64,000 bases of DNA from Rhodocyclales bacterium GT-UBC. Lineage in GTDB: Bacteria; Pseudomonadota; Gammaproteobacteria; Burkholderiales; Rhodocyclaceae. Where the stretch lies: the NCBI GenBank assembly GCA_003583745.1, contig QXPY01000008.1:1-64000 (forward strand), given 5' to 3'. Positions within the stretch are counted from its first letter, which is position 1. Each line of letters begins with the position of its first letter. Shown one piece after another: positions 44,133 through 52,211 of this stretch. Both the position numbers and the translations under genes were made by a program. The notes under the pieces were generated by a model. It was not told the origin of the DNA. It searched no databases and saw only the letters and a list, made by a program, of their open reading frames with translations.

Positions 44133-44884
44133 GTTGTTTTTTTGAGTTTGTAATTGATCGGAACGACGACTTGAATTTCGTTGGCCTCCAGCGCGTCGGG
44201 CAGCGCCGGCAAGCCGGCCAGGCGTTCGAGCATGCTCACGGCGTGCTGGTCGAGCACCTCGAAGCCGCTGGAATGATCGAGCTGGATGCCGAGCAGGCTG
44301 CCCTTGCGGGCCACCCGCAGACGCAAGCGGACCTCGCCCTCCCAGCCCCGCATCGCGGCGACGCGGGGGTACTCCTGCTGGCGGGCGAGCAAGTCGCTGA
44401 CCCGCTGGCGGTAGGCAGCCAGCAAATCGCCCTGATGACGCGCTGCGGCGGCAGACTCGCTGGCCGATTCGGCCACCACGGCCGGAGACTTGGGCAGCGC
44501 TTCGCCCGTGACGACCGGCCCTGCCGATGTCGGCCCGCCCGCCGGGGGGACCGGCGACGGAACACTCGGATTGGCCGGCCCGGCCGCCGGAACCGGCGTC
44601 GACGCAGCACGCTGCGCCGGCACCGGCAGGGACTGCCGAGCCTTCTGGGGAGCCGCCTCGACCGGCCTGGCCGGCGTCGTGGCGACAGCGGCGGCGGCGG
44701 GATGCGGCCCGGATTCGGTGACCTCGATCTGACGAATCGAGGCCAGGATGGTCGGCAACGGCGGCGTCACCGGCCGCTGCCAGCCATTCCCGGCCAGCAG
44801 CCAAGCGTGCAAGGCAAGCGACAGGCCGAGTACGGTCGCGAAACGGCGGTCGAGCCGCGGCAGCGCAGGCAGCGGCAGCCACAT
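44129..44884 (-). CDS. TonB-like energy transducer
   Basis: A 251-residue protein with a short cytoplasmic N-terminus, one transmembrane helix (about 18-32, [16 protein letters not shown]), a long Pro/Ala-rich periplasmic linker (about 55-155) and a C-terminal TonB domain (about 165-251) with [26 protein letters not shown] and VVVPINYKL. It should couple proton motive force to the receptor whose start overlaps its stop (ATGA). No exbB/exbD genes are nearby. The start at ATG 44884 is four bases after the metallohydrolase stop. Confidence 0.9.
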   Translation of the reverse strand: MWLPLPALPRLDRRFATVLGLSLALHAWLLAGNGWQRPVTPPLPTILASIRQIEVTESGPHPAAAAVATTPARPVEAAPQKARQSLPVPAQRAASTPVPAAGPANPSVPSPVPPAGGPTSAGPVVTGEALPKSPAVVAESASESAAAARHQGDLLAAYRQRVSDLLARQQEYPRVAAMRGWEGEVRLRLRVARKGSLLGIQLDHSSGFEVLDQHAVSMLERLAGLPALPDALEANEIQVVVPINYKLKKTT

Positions 44885-44888
44885 CGGC

Positions 44889-45827
44889 TTAGCGGCCAGC
44901 ACCCAGCACCTCTTGCTCGATACTCGGGAAAAGATGCCCGACCGAGCGGCGGTATTCGTCGGCCGCCACCGGCAGGTCGGCAAAGGCCGGCGGCAGGGGC
45001 CGGGCCAGTACCTCGTTCATGTCCAGCCCGTTACGCGCCGCTTCGTGCAGGCTGCTATCCAGCCATTGCAGCCAGGCCCGGGTCTGGCGGATCGGCGCCG
45101 CATCGCTGCTCACCGCGCCATGCCCCGGCACCAGCGCACGGAAACCGGCTTCGCGGGTGATCGCTTCGAGCCGGTCGAGCGCCCCCAGCCAGTGCGCCAG
45201 CTCGGCATGCGGCGTGGTCGGGGCGCGACCGTTGAAGACGATGTCGCCGGCGAACAGCACGCCGCTCGCCTCGTCGTAGACCGCCAGGTCGGCGCCGGTG
45301 TGGCCGTCGAGGGCGATCAGGCGCAGGCGGCGGCCGGCAATCTCCTGGCTGCCGGCGGCGAGCAGGCGGTTCGGAGCGAGCACTTCGGTCCCTTTCATCC
45401 AGTCACCCGACATCCGGTAGAGATTCTCGGCAAAGGCATTGCCCTCGCCGGCGATGCCTTGCTGCGTGCCCGGCAGCGCCACGATCGGAATACCAGCAAA
45501 GGCCTGGTTGCCGAGAAAGTGATCGGGGTGATGGTGGGTGTTGATCACCAGCACCGGCGGCTTGGCGCTGACCCGGGCCATCGCCTGGCGCATCTGCTGA
45601 CCGTAGCGCAGCGAAGGGCCGCTGTCGATGACGATCAGTCCCTGCGGGGCGACGATGAAACCGGTATTGACGATGTTGCCGCCATTGGTCGTATTGAAAT
45701 CCTCGTTGCGACCGATGAAGACCTGGACCTCGCCGGTCACCGCCTGCGCCTGCAGGGCGTAGTCGAAATCGGCGGCAGCCGGGGCTGCGAGGGCGACGAA
45801 GAGAAGCAGTGCCAGCCAGGATTTCAT
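44889..45827 (-). CDS. Quinoprotein relay system zinc metallohydrolase (MBL fold)
   Basis: A 312-residue exported metallo-beta-lactamase-fold protein with a signal peptide ending PAAAD. The zinc motif is NTHHHPDHFLGN, with further ligands in ALDGHTGADLAV and LVPGHGAVSS. It matches the family called quinoprotein relay system zinc metallohydrolase 1, which occurs with PQQ alcohol dehydrogenases and the SoxYZ-like carrier. The ATG overlaps the carrier's stop as ATGA. The relay chemistry is undetermined; by SoxB-like analogy it may hydrolyse something attached to the carrier cysteine. Confidence 0.88.
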   Translation of the reverse strand: MKSWLALLLFVALAAPAAADFDYALQAQAVTGEVQVFIGRNEDFNTTNGGNIVNTGFIVAPQGLIVIDSGPSLRYGQQMRQAMARVSAKPPVLVINTHHHPDHFLGNQAFAGIPIVALPGTQQGIAGEGNAFAENLYRMSGDWMKGTEVLAPNRLLAAGSQEIAGRRLRLIALDGHTGADLAVYDEASGVLFAGDIVFNGRAPTTPHAELAHWLGALDRLEAITREAGFRALVPGHGAVSSDAAPIRQTRAWLQWLDSSLHEAARNGLDMNEVLARPLPPAFADLPVAADEYRRSVGHLFPSIEQEVLGAGR

Positions 45828-46594
45828 GGCGCGATGCTGGTTTTGAAACGGTTGCCGTTGTTGTCGTGGCCGCTGGCTTCGAGCGGCCCATCAACCGTAC
45901 CGCGATTGAGCGTGAATACCGGGTTCTCGCTGATCGGCTCGTAGGTCTGCAGACGCATCAGGGCCTTGCCCGCTGCGTCGCGGAAAACGATTTCCTCCAG
46001 ATGGAAGGCGGGAATCCCCGCGACCAGGCCGGTATCCATCGGATGCACGATACGCAGCCGGACCCGGCCGGCGTTCGGCCCTTCCGACCATTGCCGGCCG
46101 CTCACCTCGTTGAGCCGCTGCTGCCAAGCCGTCGAGGCGGAGGCGGCTGAAGGGGCAGTACAGCCGCCGCCAACGGTATTGACCCAGGTGCCACCGACAT
46201 GCCAGACGCCATCGGCGGTGCGCACCGCCGCCCGGACCGGGGTCGATTGCTGCAGCTTGACGCGAAAGCCGAGGTAGGCCGGGGCGCCTTCGGGAAAGAA
46301 ACGCAGGATATTGAGGATCGGGTTGAAGTCGGCGAAGACCACCACTTCCTGGACGTTGGGCAAGGCCGTGGCATCGACGGTGACCGGGACCTGCATCGGG
46401 TTTTCCGCCGTCGAAGGCGCGATCACCTTGATACGCGGATCGAACAGCACCGGGGCGCCGTCCAGAATCTGCTTCTGCATCTCGCTCCAGCGCGCCGAGG
46501 CCAGCGGATCGCCGCTTTCCTGCAGCGCAGCCGCATCGGCCGGCGGCATCAGGGCGGCCAGCGCAATGGCGGCAATGCTCAAGGGAAATCTCAT
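45824..46594 (-). CDS. Quinoprotein dehydrogenase-associated SoxYZ-like carrier
   Basis: A 256-residue exported fusion. Residues about 25-150 resemble SoxY and end in the carrier motif VGGGCT with Cys145; residues about 160-256 resemble SoxZ (VRLRIVHPMDTGLVAG and beyond). In Sox systems the SoxY cysteine carries sulfur intermediates; this fused family instead occurs next to PQQ dehydrogenases. GGAG lies 8 bases before ATG 46594, which is preferred over GTG 46603. It heads a long minus-strand operon and is divergent from the lanthanide-type dehydrogenase gene. Confidence 0.87.
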   Translation of the reverse strand: MRFPLSIAAIALAALMPPADAAALQESGDPLASARWSEMQKQILDGAPVLFDPRIKVIAPSTAENPMQVPVTVDATALPNVQEVVVFADFNPILNILRFFPEGAPAYLGFRVKLQQSTPVRAAVRTADGVWHVGGTWVNTVGGGCTAPSAASASTAWQQRLNEVSGRQWSEGPNAGRVRLRIVHPMDTGLVAGIPAFHLEEIVFRDAAGKALMRLQTYEPISENPVFTLNRGTVDGPLEASGHDNNGNRFKTSIAP

Positions 46595-46728
46595 GTGTCT
46601 CACTCCAATCGCCCTGCGGGCTGTTTGTCGAGAGCAACTGCAAGGCGCGTGCCAAAACCGGCCAGATTGTTTTCAAGGCTCAATGAGCGGGGCTTGCGGG
46701 CGATATGTGGCGCCGGACGGGCAGCGCG

Positions 46729-46745
46729 GCACAGTTCTGCTGTGC
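46729..46745. promoter_or_regulatory. Inverted repeat, candidate enhancer-binding site
   Basis: GCACAG and CTGTGC form a perfect 6+6 inverted repeat around TTCTG. It lies about 120-135 bases upstream of the sigma-54 promoter at 46865, the usual distance for a bacterial enhancer-binding protein. It sits in the 413-base gap between the SoxYZ-like gene and the dehydrogenase gene. A second, shorter palindrome (GACTG-AA-CAGTC) is at 46804-46815. Confidence 0.45.
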
Positions 46746-46864
46746 AACTTTGGAGCAGATGGTGACATTTGCAGCAGACGGGCCAAACAGACCACTGCTA
46801 CATGACTGAACAGTCGCTTGCCCGACCCCGCCAGCAGGGCGCTTCCGGCAGTGGCACCGACTTC

Positions 46865-46881
46865 TTGGCACAGGCCTTGCA
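46865..46881 (+). promoter_or_regulatory. Sigma-54 promoter for the lanthanide-type alcohol dehydrogenase
   Basis: TTGGCAC at 46865-46871 and TTGCA at 46877-46881 have exact -24/-12 spacing and match the consensus YTGGCACGN4TTGCW at all defined positions except the G after CAC. The predicted transcript starts near 46892, about 115 bases before the ATG at 47008. Confidence 0.65.
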
Positions 46882-47007
46882 GACCGCCTAACCCGCCGGG
46901 GGCCCGATCAGGGAATGGATGCAGGCCCCGGTAAGCCATCCCGTCCGTCACGACGACCGCATTCGCCGCGAAGTCCGGGATCAATGCAAAACCAAGGAGA
47001 CAAATCC

Positions 47008-48795
47008 ATGCACAAACCCACCCTCCAGCAGCGCTCCGCGCTCGGCCTGGCGCTGCTCGCGGCGCTGAGCTTCGCCGGCACACCGGCTCTGGCCAAGGAC
47101 GTCACCGACGCCGACATCCTCAACGATGCCAAGACCCCGGGCGACGTCGTCAGCTTCGGCCTCGGCACGCAAGGCCAGCGCTTCAGCCCGTCCACCCAGA
47201 TCAACACCAAGACCGTCAAGAACCTGGTCCCGGCCTGGTCGATGTCCTTTGGCGGCGAGAAGCAGCGCGGCCAGGAATCGCAACCGGTGATCAGCGATGG
47301 CAAGATGTTCGTCACCGCCTCCTACAGCCGCATCTTCGCCATCGATGCCAAGACCGGCCACAAGCTGTGGAAGTACGAACACCGCCTGCCCGACGGCATC
47401 ATGCCCTGCTGCGACGTGATCAACCGCGGCGCCGCGCTGTACGGCAACCTGGTCATCTTCGGCACGCTCGACGCCCAGCTGGTGGCGCTCAACCGCGACA
47501 CCGGCAAGGTGGTGTGGAAGGAAAAGGTCGGTGACTACGCCGCCGGCTACTCGATGTCGGCCGCCCCGATCATCGCCAAGGGCAAGCTGATCAATGGCGT
47601 GTCCGGCGGCGAATTCGGCGCCGTTGGCCGCATCGACGCCCGCGACCCGATGACCGGCAAGCTGATCTGGTCGCGCCCGACCGTCGAAGGCCACATGGGC
47701 TACACCTACGACAAGGACGGTAACAAGACCGAGAACGGCATTTCCGGCACGCTCAACGCCACCTGGACCGGCGACCTCTGGCAAACCGGCGGTGCGGCGA
47801 CCTGGAACGGCGCCACCTACGATCCGGAGACCAACCTGATCTTCGCCGGCACCGGCAACCCGGCCCCGTGGAACAGCCACCTGCGTCCGGGCGACAACCT
47901 GTTCTCCTCGTCCACCGTCGCCATCGACGCCGATACCGGCAAGATCGCCTGGCATTTCCAGGGCACCCCGCATGACGGCTGGGACTTCGACGGTGTCAAC
48001 GAGTTCGTCTCCTTCGACCTCAAGGACCCGAAGACCGGCAAGCTGATCAAGGCTGGTGCCAAGGCCGACCGTAACGGCTTCTTCTTCGTCAACGATCGGA
48101 CCAACGGCAAGCTGCTCGGCGCCTATCCCTTCGTCAACAAGATCACCTGGGCAACCGGTTTCGATCTCGCCACGGGCCGGCCCAACTACATCGAAGAAGG
48201 CCGTCCGGGCGACCCGAGCGCCAGCGTCGATGGCAAGAAGGGCAAGGTTGTCTTCTCGGCGCCGTCCTTCCTCGGCGGCAAGAACCAGCAGCAGATGGCC
48301 TACAGCCCGAAGACCGGCCTCTTCTACGTGCCGGCCAACGAGTGGTCGATGGACATCTGGAACGAGCCGGTTTCCTACAAGAAGGGCGCTGCCTACCTCG
48401 GCGCCGGCTTCACCATCAAGGCGCTCAACGACGACTACATCGGCGCGCTGCGGGCCATCGACCCGGCCACCGGCAAGATCGTCTGGGAAAACAAGAACTA
48501 CGCGCCCTTGTGGGGTGGCGTCCTGACCACCGCCGGCGGCCTGGTCTTCTACGGCACCCCGGAGGGCTTCCTCAAGGGCCTCGATGCAAAGACGGGCAAG
48601 GAACTGTGGTCCTTCAACGTCGGGACCGGCATCGTTGCACCGCCGGTCACCTGGGAACAGGATGGCGAGCAGATGATCGCCGTCACCACCGGCTGGGGCG
48701 GCGCCGTGCCGCTGTGGGGCGGCGATGTCGCCAAGCGCGTGAACTTCCTCGAACAGGGCGGTTCGGTCTGGGTGTTCAAGCTGCACAAGAGCTGA
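47008..48795 (+). CDS. PQQ-dependent alcohol dehydrogenase, lanthanide type
   Basis: A 595-residue periplasmic eight-bladed quinoprotein with signal peptide ending PALA. The vicinal disulfide is Cys134-Cys135, and the metal ligands are Glu202 (SGGEFG), Asn284 (GTGNPAPWN) and catalytic Asp326. Residue 328, two after the catalytic Asp, is also Asp (WDFDG). In XoxF, ExaF and PedH this extra Asp coordinates a lanthanide, and calcium enzymes lack it. It should oxidise ethanol or similar alcohols with PQQ and a rare earth ion, passing electrons to a cytochrome c. AAGGAGA precedes ATG 47008; transcription is probably sigma-54 dependent. A terminator follows. Confidence 0.93.
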   Translation: MHKPTLQQRSALGLALLAALSFAGTPALAKDVTDADILNDAKTPGDVVSFGLGTQGQRFSPSTQINTKTVKNLVPAWSMSFGGEKQRGQESQPVISDGKMFVTASYSRIFAIDAKTGHKLWKYEHRLPDGIMPCCDVINRGAALYGNLVIFGTLDAQLVALNRDTGKVVWKEKVGDYAAGYSMSAAPIIAKGKLINGVSGGEFGAVGRIDARDPMTGKLIWSRPTVEGHMGYTYDKDGNKTENGISGTLNATWTGDLWQTGGAATWNGATYDPETNLIFAGTGNPAPWNSHLRPGDNLFSSSTVAIDADTGKIAWHFQGTPHDGWDFDGVNEFVSFDLKDPKTGKLIKAGAKADRNGFFFVNDRTNGKLLGAYPFVNKITWATGFDLATGRPNYIEEGRPGDPSASVDGKKGKVVFSAPSFLGGKNQQQMAYSPKTGLFYVPANEWSMDIWNEPVSYKKGAAYLGAGFTIKALNDDYIGALRAIDPATGKIVWENKNYAPLWGGVLTTAGGLVFYGTPEGFLKGLDAKTGKELWSFNVGTGIVAPPVTWEQDGEQMIAVTTGWGGAVPLWGGDVAKRVNFLEQGGSVWVFKLHKS

Positions 48796-48832
48796 TTGGT
48801 CAAATCGCCGGGTGCTGCGGCACCCGCTTCGA

Positions 48833-48868
48833 ACGGCGCGACGACTGCGGTCCTCGCGCCGTTTTTTT
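48833..48868 (+). terminator. Rho-independent terminator after the lanthanide-type dehydrogenase gene
   Basis: ACGGCGCG at 48833-48840 pairs with CGCGCCGT at 48855-48862, followed by a run of seven T residues. It separates the plus-strand dehydrogenase from the convergent pedF-like gene. Confidence 0.85.
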
Positions 48869-48893
48869 GCCACCATCGAAGCCGGGCGCAGGC

Positions 48894-49370
48894 TCATGGC
48901 CGGACCACCGGCGGAATCTTCGTTTCGATATAGGTCTGGATCGCCCAGATGGTTTCCTGGTCCAGCGTTTCCTGCCAGCGCGGCATATGCACCACGCCAA
49001 CCACGACCTTGCCCTCGCGCACCGACTTGGCGAAGAACTGGTCGTTATCGGCCATGCACCGGGTCTTCAGCTCAGCATCGGCAATCGGCCGGCAAGCCCG
49101 GTTGAGCTGGCGCAGATCGGGGGCCGGCAGGCTGCCGACCGGATTGGCCTCACTGCCGTGACAGCGGGCACAAGCCTGATGGAAGGCTGAGTCGCCGACT
49201 TCGACGGCACGCCGATTGCCGCGGTAAGGGTTGGTTTTCAGCCAGGTCTGGCCGAGGCGCGGCAAGTCGCCGAGATCGACGCTGACCGGCACCGGCAGTT
49301 CGTTTGCCGGCGCGGCACCGCTCAGCAGCAGGGCAAACAGCAGCGGCAGAGATTTGAATCGTTTCATCAT
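48894..49370 (-). CDS. pedF: Cytochrome c-550 PedF-like electron acceptor
   Basis: A 158-residue exported monoheme cytochrome c. The signal peptide ends AAPANE, the heme site is CARCH, and the sixth ligand is probably the Met in VVHMPRWQE. The block NRACRPIADAELKTRCMADNDQ is characteristic of PedF-type cytochromes that accept electrons from PQQ ethanol dehydrogenases. It would pass electrons from either dehydrogenase here to the oxidase chain. Its ATG shares one base with the stop of the pentapeptide-repeat gene (TGATG). Confidence 0.9.
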   Translation of the reverse strand: MMKRFKSLPLLFALLLSGAAPANELPVPVSVDLGDLPRLGQTWLKTNPYRGNRRAVEVGDSAFHQACARCHGSEANPVGSLPAPDLRQLNRACRPIADAELKTRCMADNDQFFAKSVREGKVVVGVVHMPRWQETLDQETIWAIQTYIETKIPPVVRP

Positions 49371-49939
49371 CACCAATCCGTCGGGCAACCGGTGCAGCCT
49401 TCGAAAAAGCTGTCCGGGAAAATGGTGTAGCGGCGATAAGCCCCTTCCAGATTGGCATCCTTCAGGTTGCTCGTGACGAACTTGCTTTCCTGCAGGTTGG
49501 CGTTGGTCAGCCGGGCGCCGACGAACCAGGCGAAGTTGAGGCGGGCCATTTCGAGATTGGCCGCCGTCAGATCGGCGCCGGAAAAATCGGCCCGCATCAG
49601 CCGGGCGAACTCCAGATCGGCCCCGACCAGGCGGGCTCGCCGGAAAGTGGCGGTGGGTGCGCTGGCCTTGCTCAAGCGGGCAGCGGTCAGGTCGGCATCG
49701 TCGAAGATGGCGCCGGCCAGGTTGGCGCCGCGTAAATCGGCCCGCGCCAGCTTGGCGCCGGTGAAATCGGCCCCGGCCAGGTTCTTGCCGACCAGGTCGG
49801 CGTGGCGCAGATCGGCGCCCTGGCACTGGGCGTGCGGCCAGATGCCACAGCCGTTGATCACCAGCGGCTGGCTCGGATCGGCCTGCGCCGCCAGCCCGTG
49901 GCCGAGCAGGCACAACAAGGCGAAGGTACGAAGGGTCAT
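49370..49939 (-). CDS. Exported pentapeptide-repeat protein
   Basis: A 189-residue protein with a signal peptide (MTLRTFALLCLLGHGLAAQA) and about 20 A(D/N)LxG-type repeats (GADLRHADLVGKNLAGADF and onward), predicting a right-handed quadrilateral beta-helix. Cysteines flank the repeat region: two near the mature N-terminus (NGCGIWPHAQC) and a CTGC pair near the C-terminus, which could form disulfides or bind metal. An alternative ATG at 49954 adds five residues. It lies between the calcium-type dehydrogenase and pedF on the same strand; similar proteins occur in ped/exa clusters, but their role is unknown. Confidence 0.85.
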   Translation of the reverse strand: MTLRTFALLCLLGHGLAAQADPSQPLVINGCGIWPHAQCQGADLRHADLVGKNLAGADFTGAKLARADLRGANLAGAIFDDADLTAARLSKASAPTATFRRARLVGADLEFARLMRADFSGADLTAANLEMARLNFAWFVGARLTNANLQESKFVTSNLKDANLEGAYRRYTIFPDSFFEGCTGCPTDW

Positions 49940-50074
49940 GGCAGTTTCTTTCATCAACGAAAGCCCCCGGCCCCTACCTGCCGCGCTCCATGCAAGCGCG
50001 GCGGGTAGCACACCGGCTGCCGCAGGGGGACGGCAGCCGGCGGGGCCGGGGTTTTCGATTACGCGGGGAAAGGC

Positions 50075-51946
50075 TTACTGCTTGACCGCCTTGGGCAACT
50101 TGAAGACCCACATCGAGCCGCCCTGCGTCACCTGCTTGGTCAGGTCGGCCATGTCGCCGCCCCACAAGGGCACGGCGCCGCCGTAGCCAGACTGGATACC
50201 GATGTACTGCTCGCCATCCATTTCCCAGGTGATCGGCACCGAGACCACGCCGGAACCGGTCTGGAACTTCCACAGTTCCTTGCCGTTCTTGGCATCGAAG
50301 GCCTTGACGAAGCCATCCGAGGTACCGGTGAACAACAGGCCGCCGGCGGTGGTCAGGGTGCCGGCCCAGAGCGGGAATTTCTCCTTGTGCTCCCAGGCGA
50401 TCTTGCCGCTCTTCGGATCGATGGCGCGCAGGATGCCGACGTGGTCGTCGAACAGCCGCTTGATGCGGAAGCCCTGACCAAGGTAGGCGGAGCCGGCCTT
50501 GTAGGTCAGGTGCTCGGTCCAGTAGTCCATCGCCCAATGGTTGGCCGGAATGTAGAACAGACCGGTGTTCGGGCTGTAGGACATCGGGTGCCAGTTGGTG
50601 CCACCGAGGAATGGCGGCGAGACGAAGACCGACTCGCCCTTGTCGGCCCCTTCCTTGGGTGCCGGCGGCCGGTTGCCCTTCTCGATCGGCTTGCCGGTCT
50701 TGAGGTCGAAGCCGGAAGCCCAGGTGATGCCATCCACGAACGGCCAGGCACCGATCAGCGAGGTCGGCTTGTTGGGATAGCCGGCACCGGTGGCGAGTTT
50801 TTCGCGGTCGGTGACGAAGAAGAAGCCGTTACGGTCGGCGTGGGCCGAGGCCTTGACCAGCTTGCCGGTCTTCGGGTCCTTGTATTCGAAGAGCACCACC
50901 GAGTTGTTGCCGGAGAAGTCCCAGGCATCGTTCGGGGTGTGCTGGTAGAAGCCTTTCAGCTCGCCGGTGTTGGCATCGACATAGGCCTGGCCGGAGGTGA
51001 ACAGGCTGTCCCAGTTGAGCGGATCGTCGCCTTCCTTGGTCCGCTTCCAGGTATTCCACGGCGCCGGGTTGCCGGCCCCGATCACCACGGTATTGGTTTC
51101 GATGTCGAAGCTGGCCGTCTGCCACGGGGCGCCGCCGCCGTGGTTCCAGGCATCGACCAGCTTGCCGTCCTTGTCGCGCGGCCACGACGGGGCGCTGGCA
51201 TCGCCGGTGGTGACGCTGTCCTTGCCGTTCAGGCGGCCCATGTGGCCTTCGACCAGCGGCCGCGCCCAGACTTCCTCGCCGGTATCGGGGTCGCGGGCGA
51301 ACAGCCAGCCGACGACGCCGAACTCGTCGCCGGACGAGCCATGCACCAACAGCACCTTGCCGCTCTTCTGATCCTTCACGACAAAGGGCGCGCCGGTCAT
51401 CGTGTAGCCGATCTTGTGATCGCCGAACTTCTTCTTCCACACCACCTTGCCGGTGTCCTTGTTGAGGGCGACGATGCTGGCGTCGAGCGTGCCGAAGAAG
51501 ATCTTGTCGCCGTAGATCGCCGGACCGCGATTAACCACGTCGCAGCACGGACGGATGTCGTCCGGCAGGCGGGCTTCATACTCCCAGAGACGCTTGCCGG
51601 TCCGGGCGTCGATCGCGAAGATGCGCGAATAGGAGCTGGTGGCGTAGATCACGCCATCGTGCACCAGCGCCTGGCCCTCCTGCCCGCGCTGCTTTTCGCC
51701 GCCGAAGGAGAAACTCCAGGCCGGGACCAGGGCTTCGACATTCTTCGTATTGACCTTGGCCAACGGGCTGTGGCGCTGCGCCTTGAGGCCGAGGCCGTAG
51801 GACAGCACGTCGCCAGTGGTCTTGTCGTCGTTGAGGATATCTTCCCAGGTCACCTTGCTGCCGACGGCGCCGGCCGACGAGCAGAAGGTAGTGGCGACCA
51901 GGGCGGCAAGCAGCGTCTGACGGGGATTGAACCGGATAGCTTTCAT
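50075..51946 (-). CDS. PQQ-dependent alcohol dehydrogenase, calcium type (ExaA/PedE-like)
   Basis: A 623-residue periplasmic quinoprotein with a signal peptide ending SSAGA. It has the vicinal disulfide Cys134-Cys135, metal ligands Glu208 (SGDEFG) and Asn293 (GAGNPAPWN), and catalytic Asp343 in WDFSGNN. Residue 345 is Ser, not Asp, so it should use calcium, as in ExaA/PedE ethanol dehydrogenases. Its pairing with the lanthanide-type enzyme at 47008 recreates the PedE/PedH arrangement of Pseudomonas. The upstream region has a perfect CGGGAA-AAA-TTCCCG palindrome. Downstream are the pentapeptide-repeat and pedF genes. Confidence 0.93.
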   Translation of the reverse strand: MKAIRFNPRQTLLAALVATTFCSSAGAVGSKVTWEDILNDDKTTGDVLSYGLGLKAQRHSPLAKVNTKNVEALVPAWSFSFGGEKQRGQEGQALVHDGVIYATSSYSRIFAIDARTGKRLWEYEARLPDDIRPCCDVVNRGPAIYGDKIFFGTLDASIVALNKDTGKVVWKKKFGDHKIGYTMTGAPFVVKDQKSGKVLLVHGSSGDEFGVVGWLFARDPDTGEEVWARPLVEGHMGRLNGKDSVTTGDASAPSWPRDKDGKLVDAWNHGGGAPWQTASFDIETNTVVIGAGNPAPWNTWKRTKEGDDPLNWDSLFTSGQAYVDANTGELKGFYQHTPNDAWDFSGNNSVVLFEYKDPKTGKLVKASAHADRNGFFFVTDREKLATGAGYPNKPTSLIGAWPFVDGITWASGFDLKTGKPIEKGNRPPAPKEGADKGESVFVSPPFLGGTNWHPMSYSPNTGLFYIPANHWAMDYWTEHLTYKAGSAYLGQGFRIKRLFDDHVGILRAIDPKSGKIAWEHKEKFPLWAGTLTTAGGLLFTGTSDGFVKAFDAKNGKELWKFQTGSGVVSVPITWEMDGEQYIGIQSGYGGAVPLWGGDMADLTKQVTQGGSMWVFKLPKAVKQ

Positions 51947-52076
51947 TTTTTCTTTCGTCTCCTGAAGATTGTCTTTACGTTCCCGTTCCAGCGGGCCGGC
52001 CCATCCATTCCCGACAGGCGAACCCAGTATAGGAAGTGGTCACAACGAAAGTCTCGGGACAAGCTCATCACCAATC

Positions 52077-52091
52077 CGGGAAAAATTCCCG
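52077..52091 (-). promoter_or_regulatory. Palindrome upstream of the calcium-type dehydrogenase gene
   Basis: CGGGAA-AAA-TTCCCG is a perfect 6+6 inverted repeat 131 bases before the dehydrogenase start. A related half-site (TCTCGGGAC) lies 25 bases closer. It is a candidate operator, for instance for a LuxR-type regulator. Confidence 0.35.
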
Positions 52092-52211
52092 AGCGTGCAA
52101 GAGCGGGACACAGGCTAGAGAGAAATATGCCTTACGCCTAAAGCGATAATGACTTTTGAATATCCGGATTCTAGAATCGCCGCTTCTCAAAATGCAGGAA
52201 CGCCCTTGACG

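Noticed and set aside
46981..48897. A 638-codon open frame antisense to the lanthanide-type dehydrogenase
   Set aside because: It is the mirror of a highly biased coding strand; it has no start context and no domain match.
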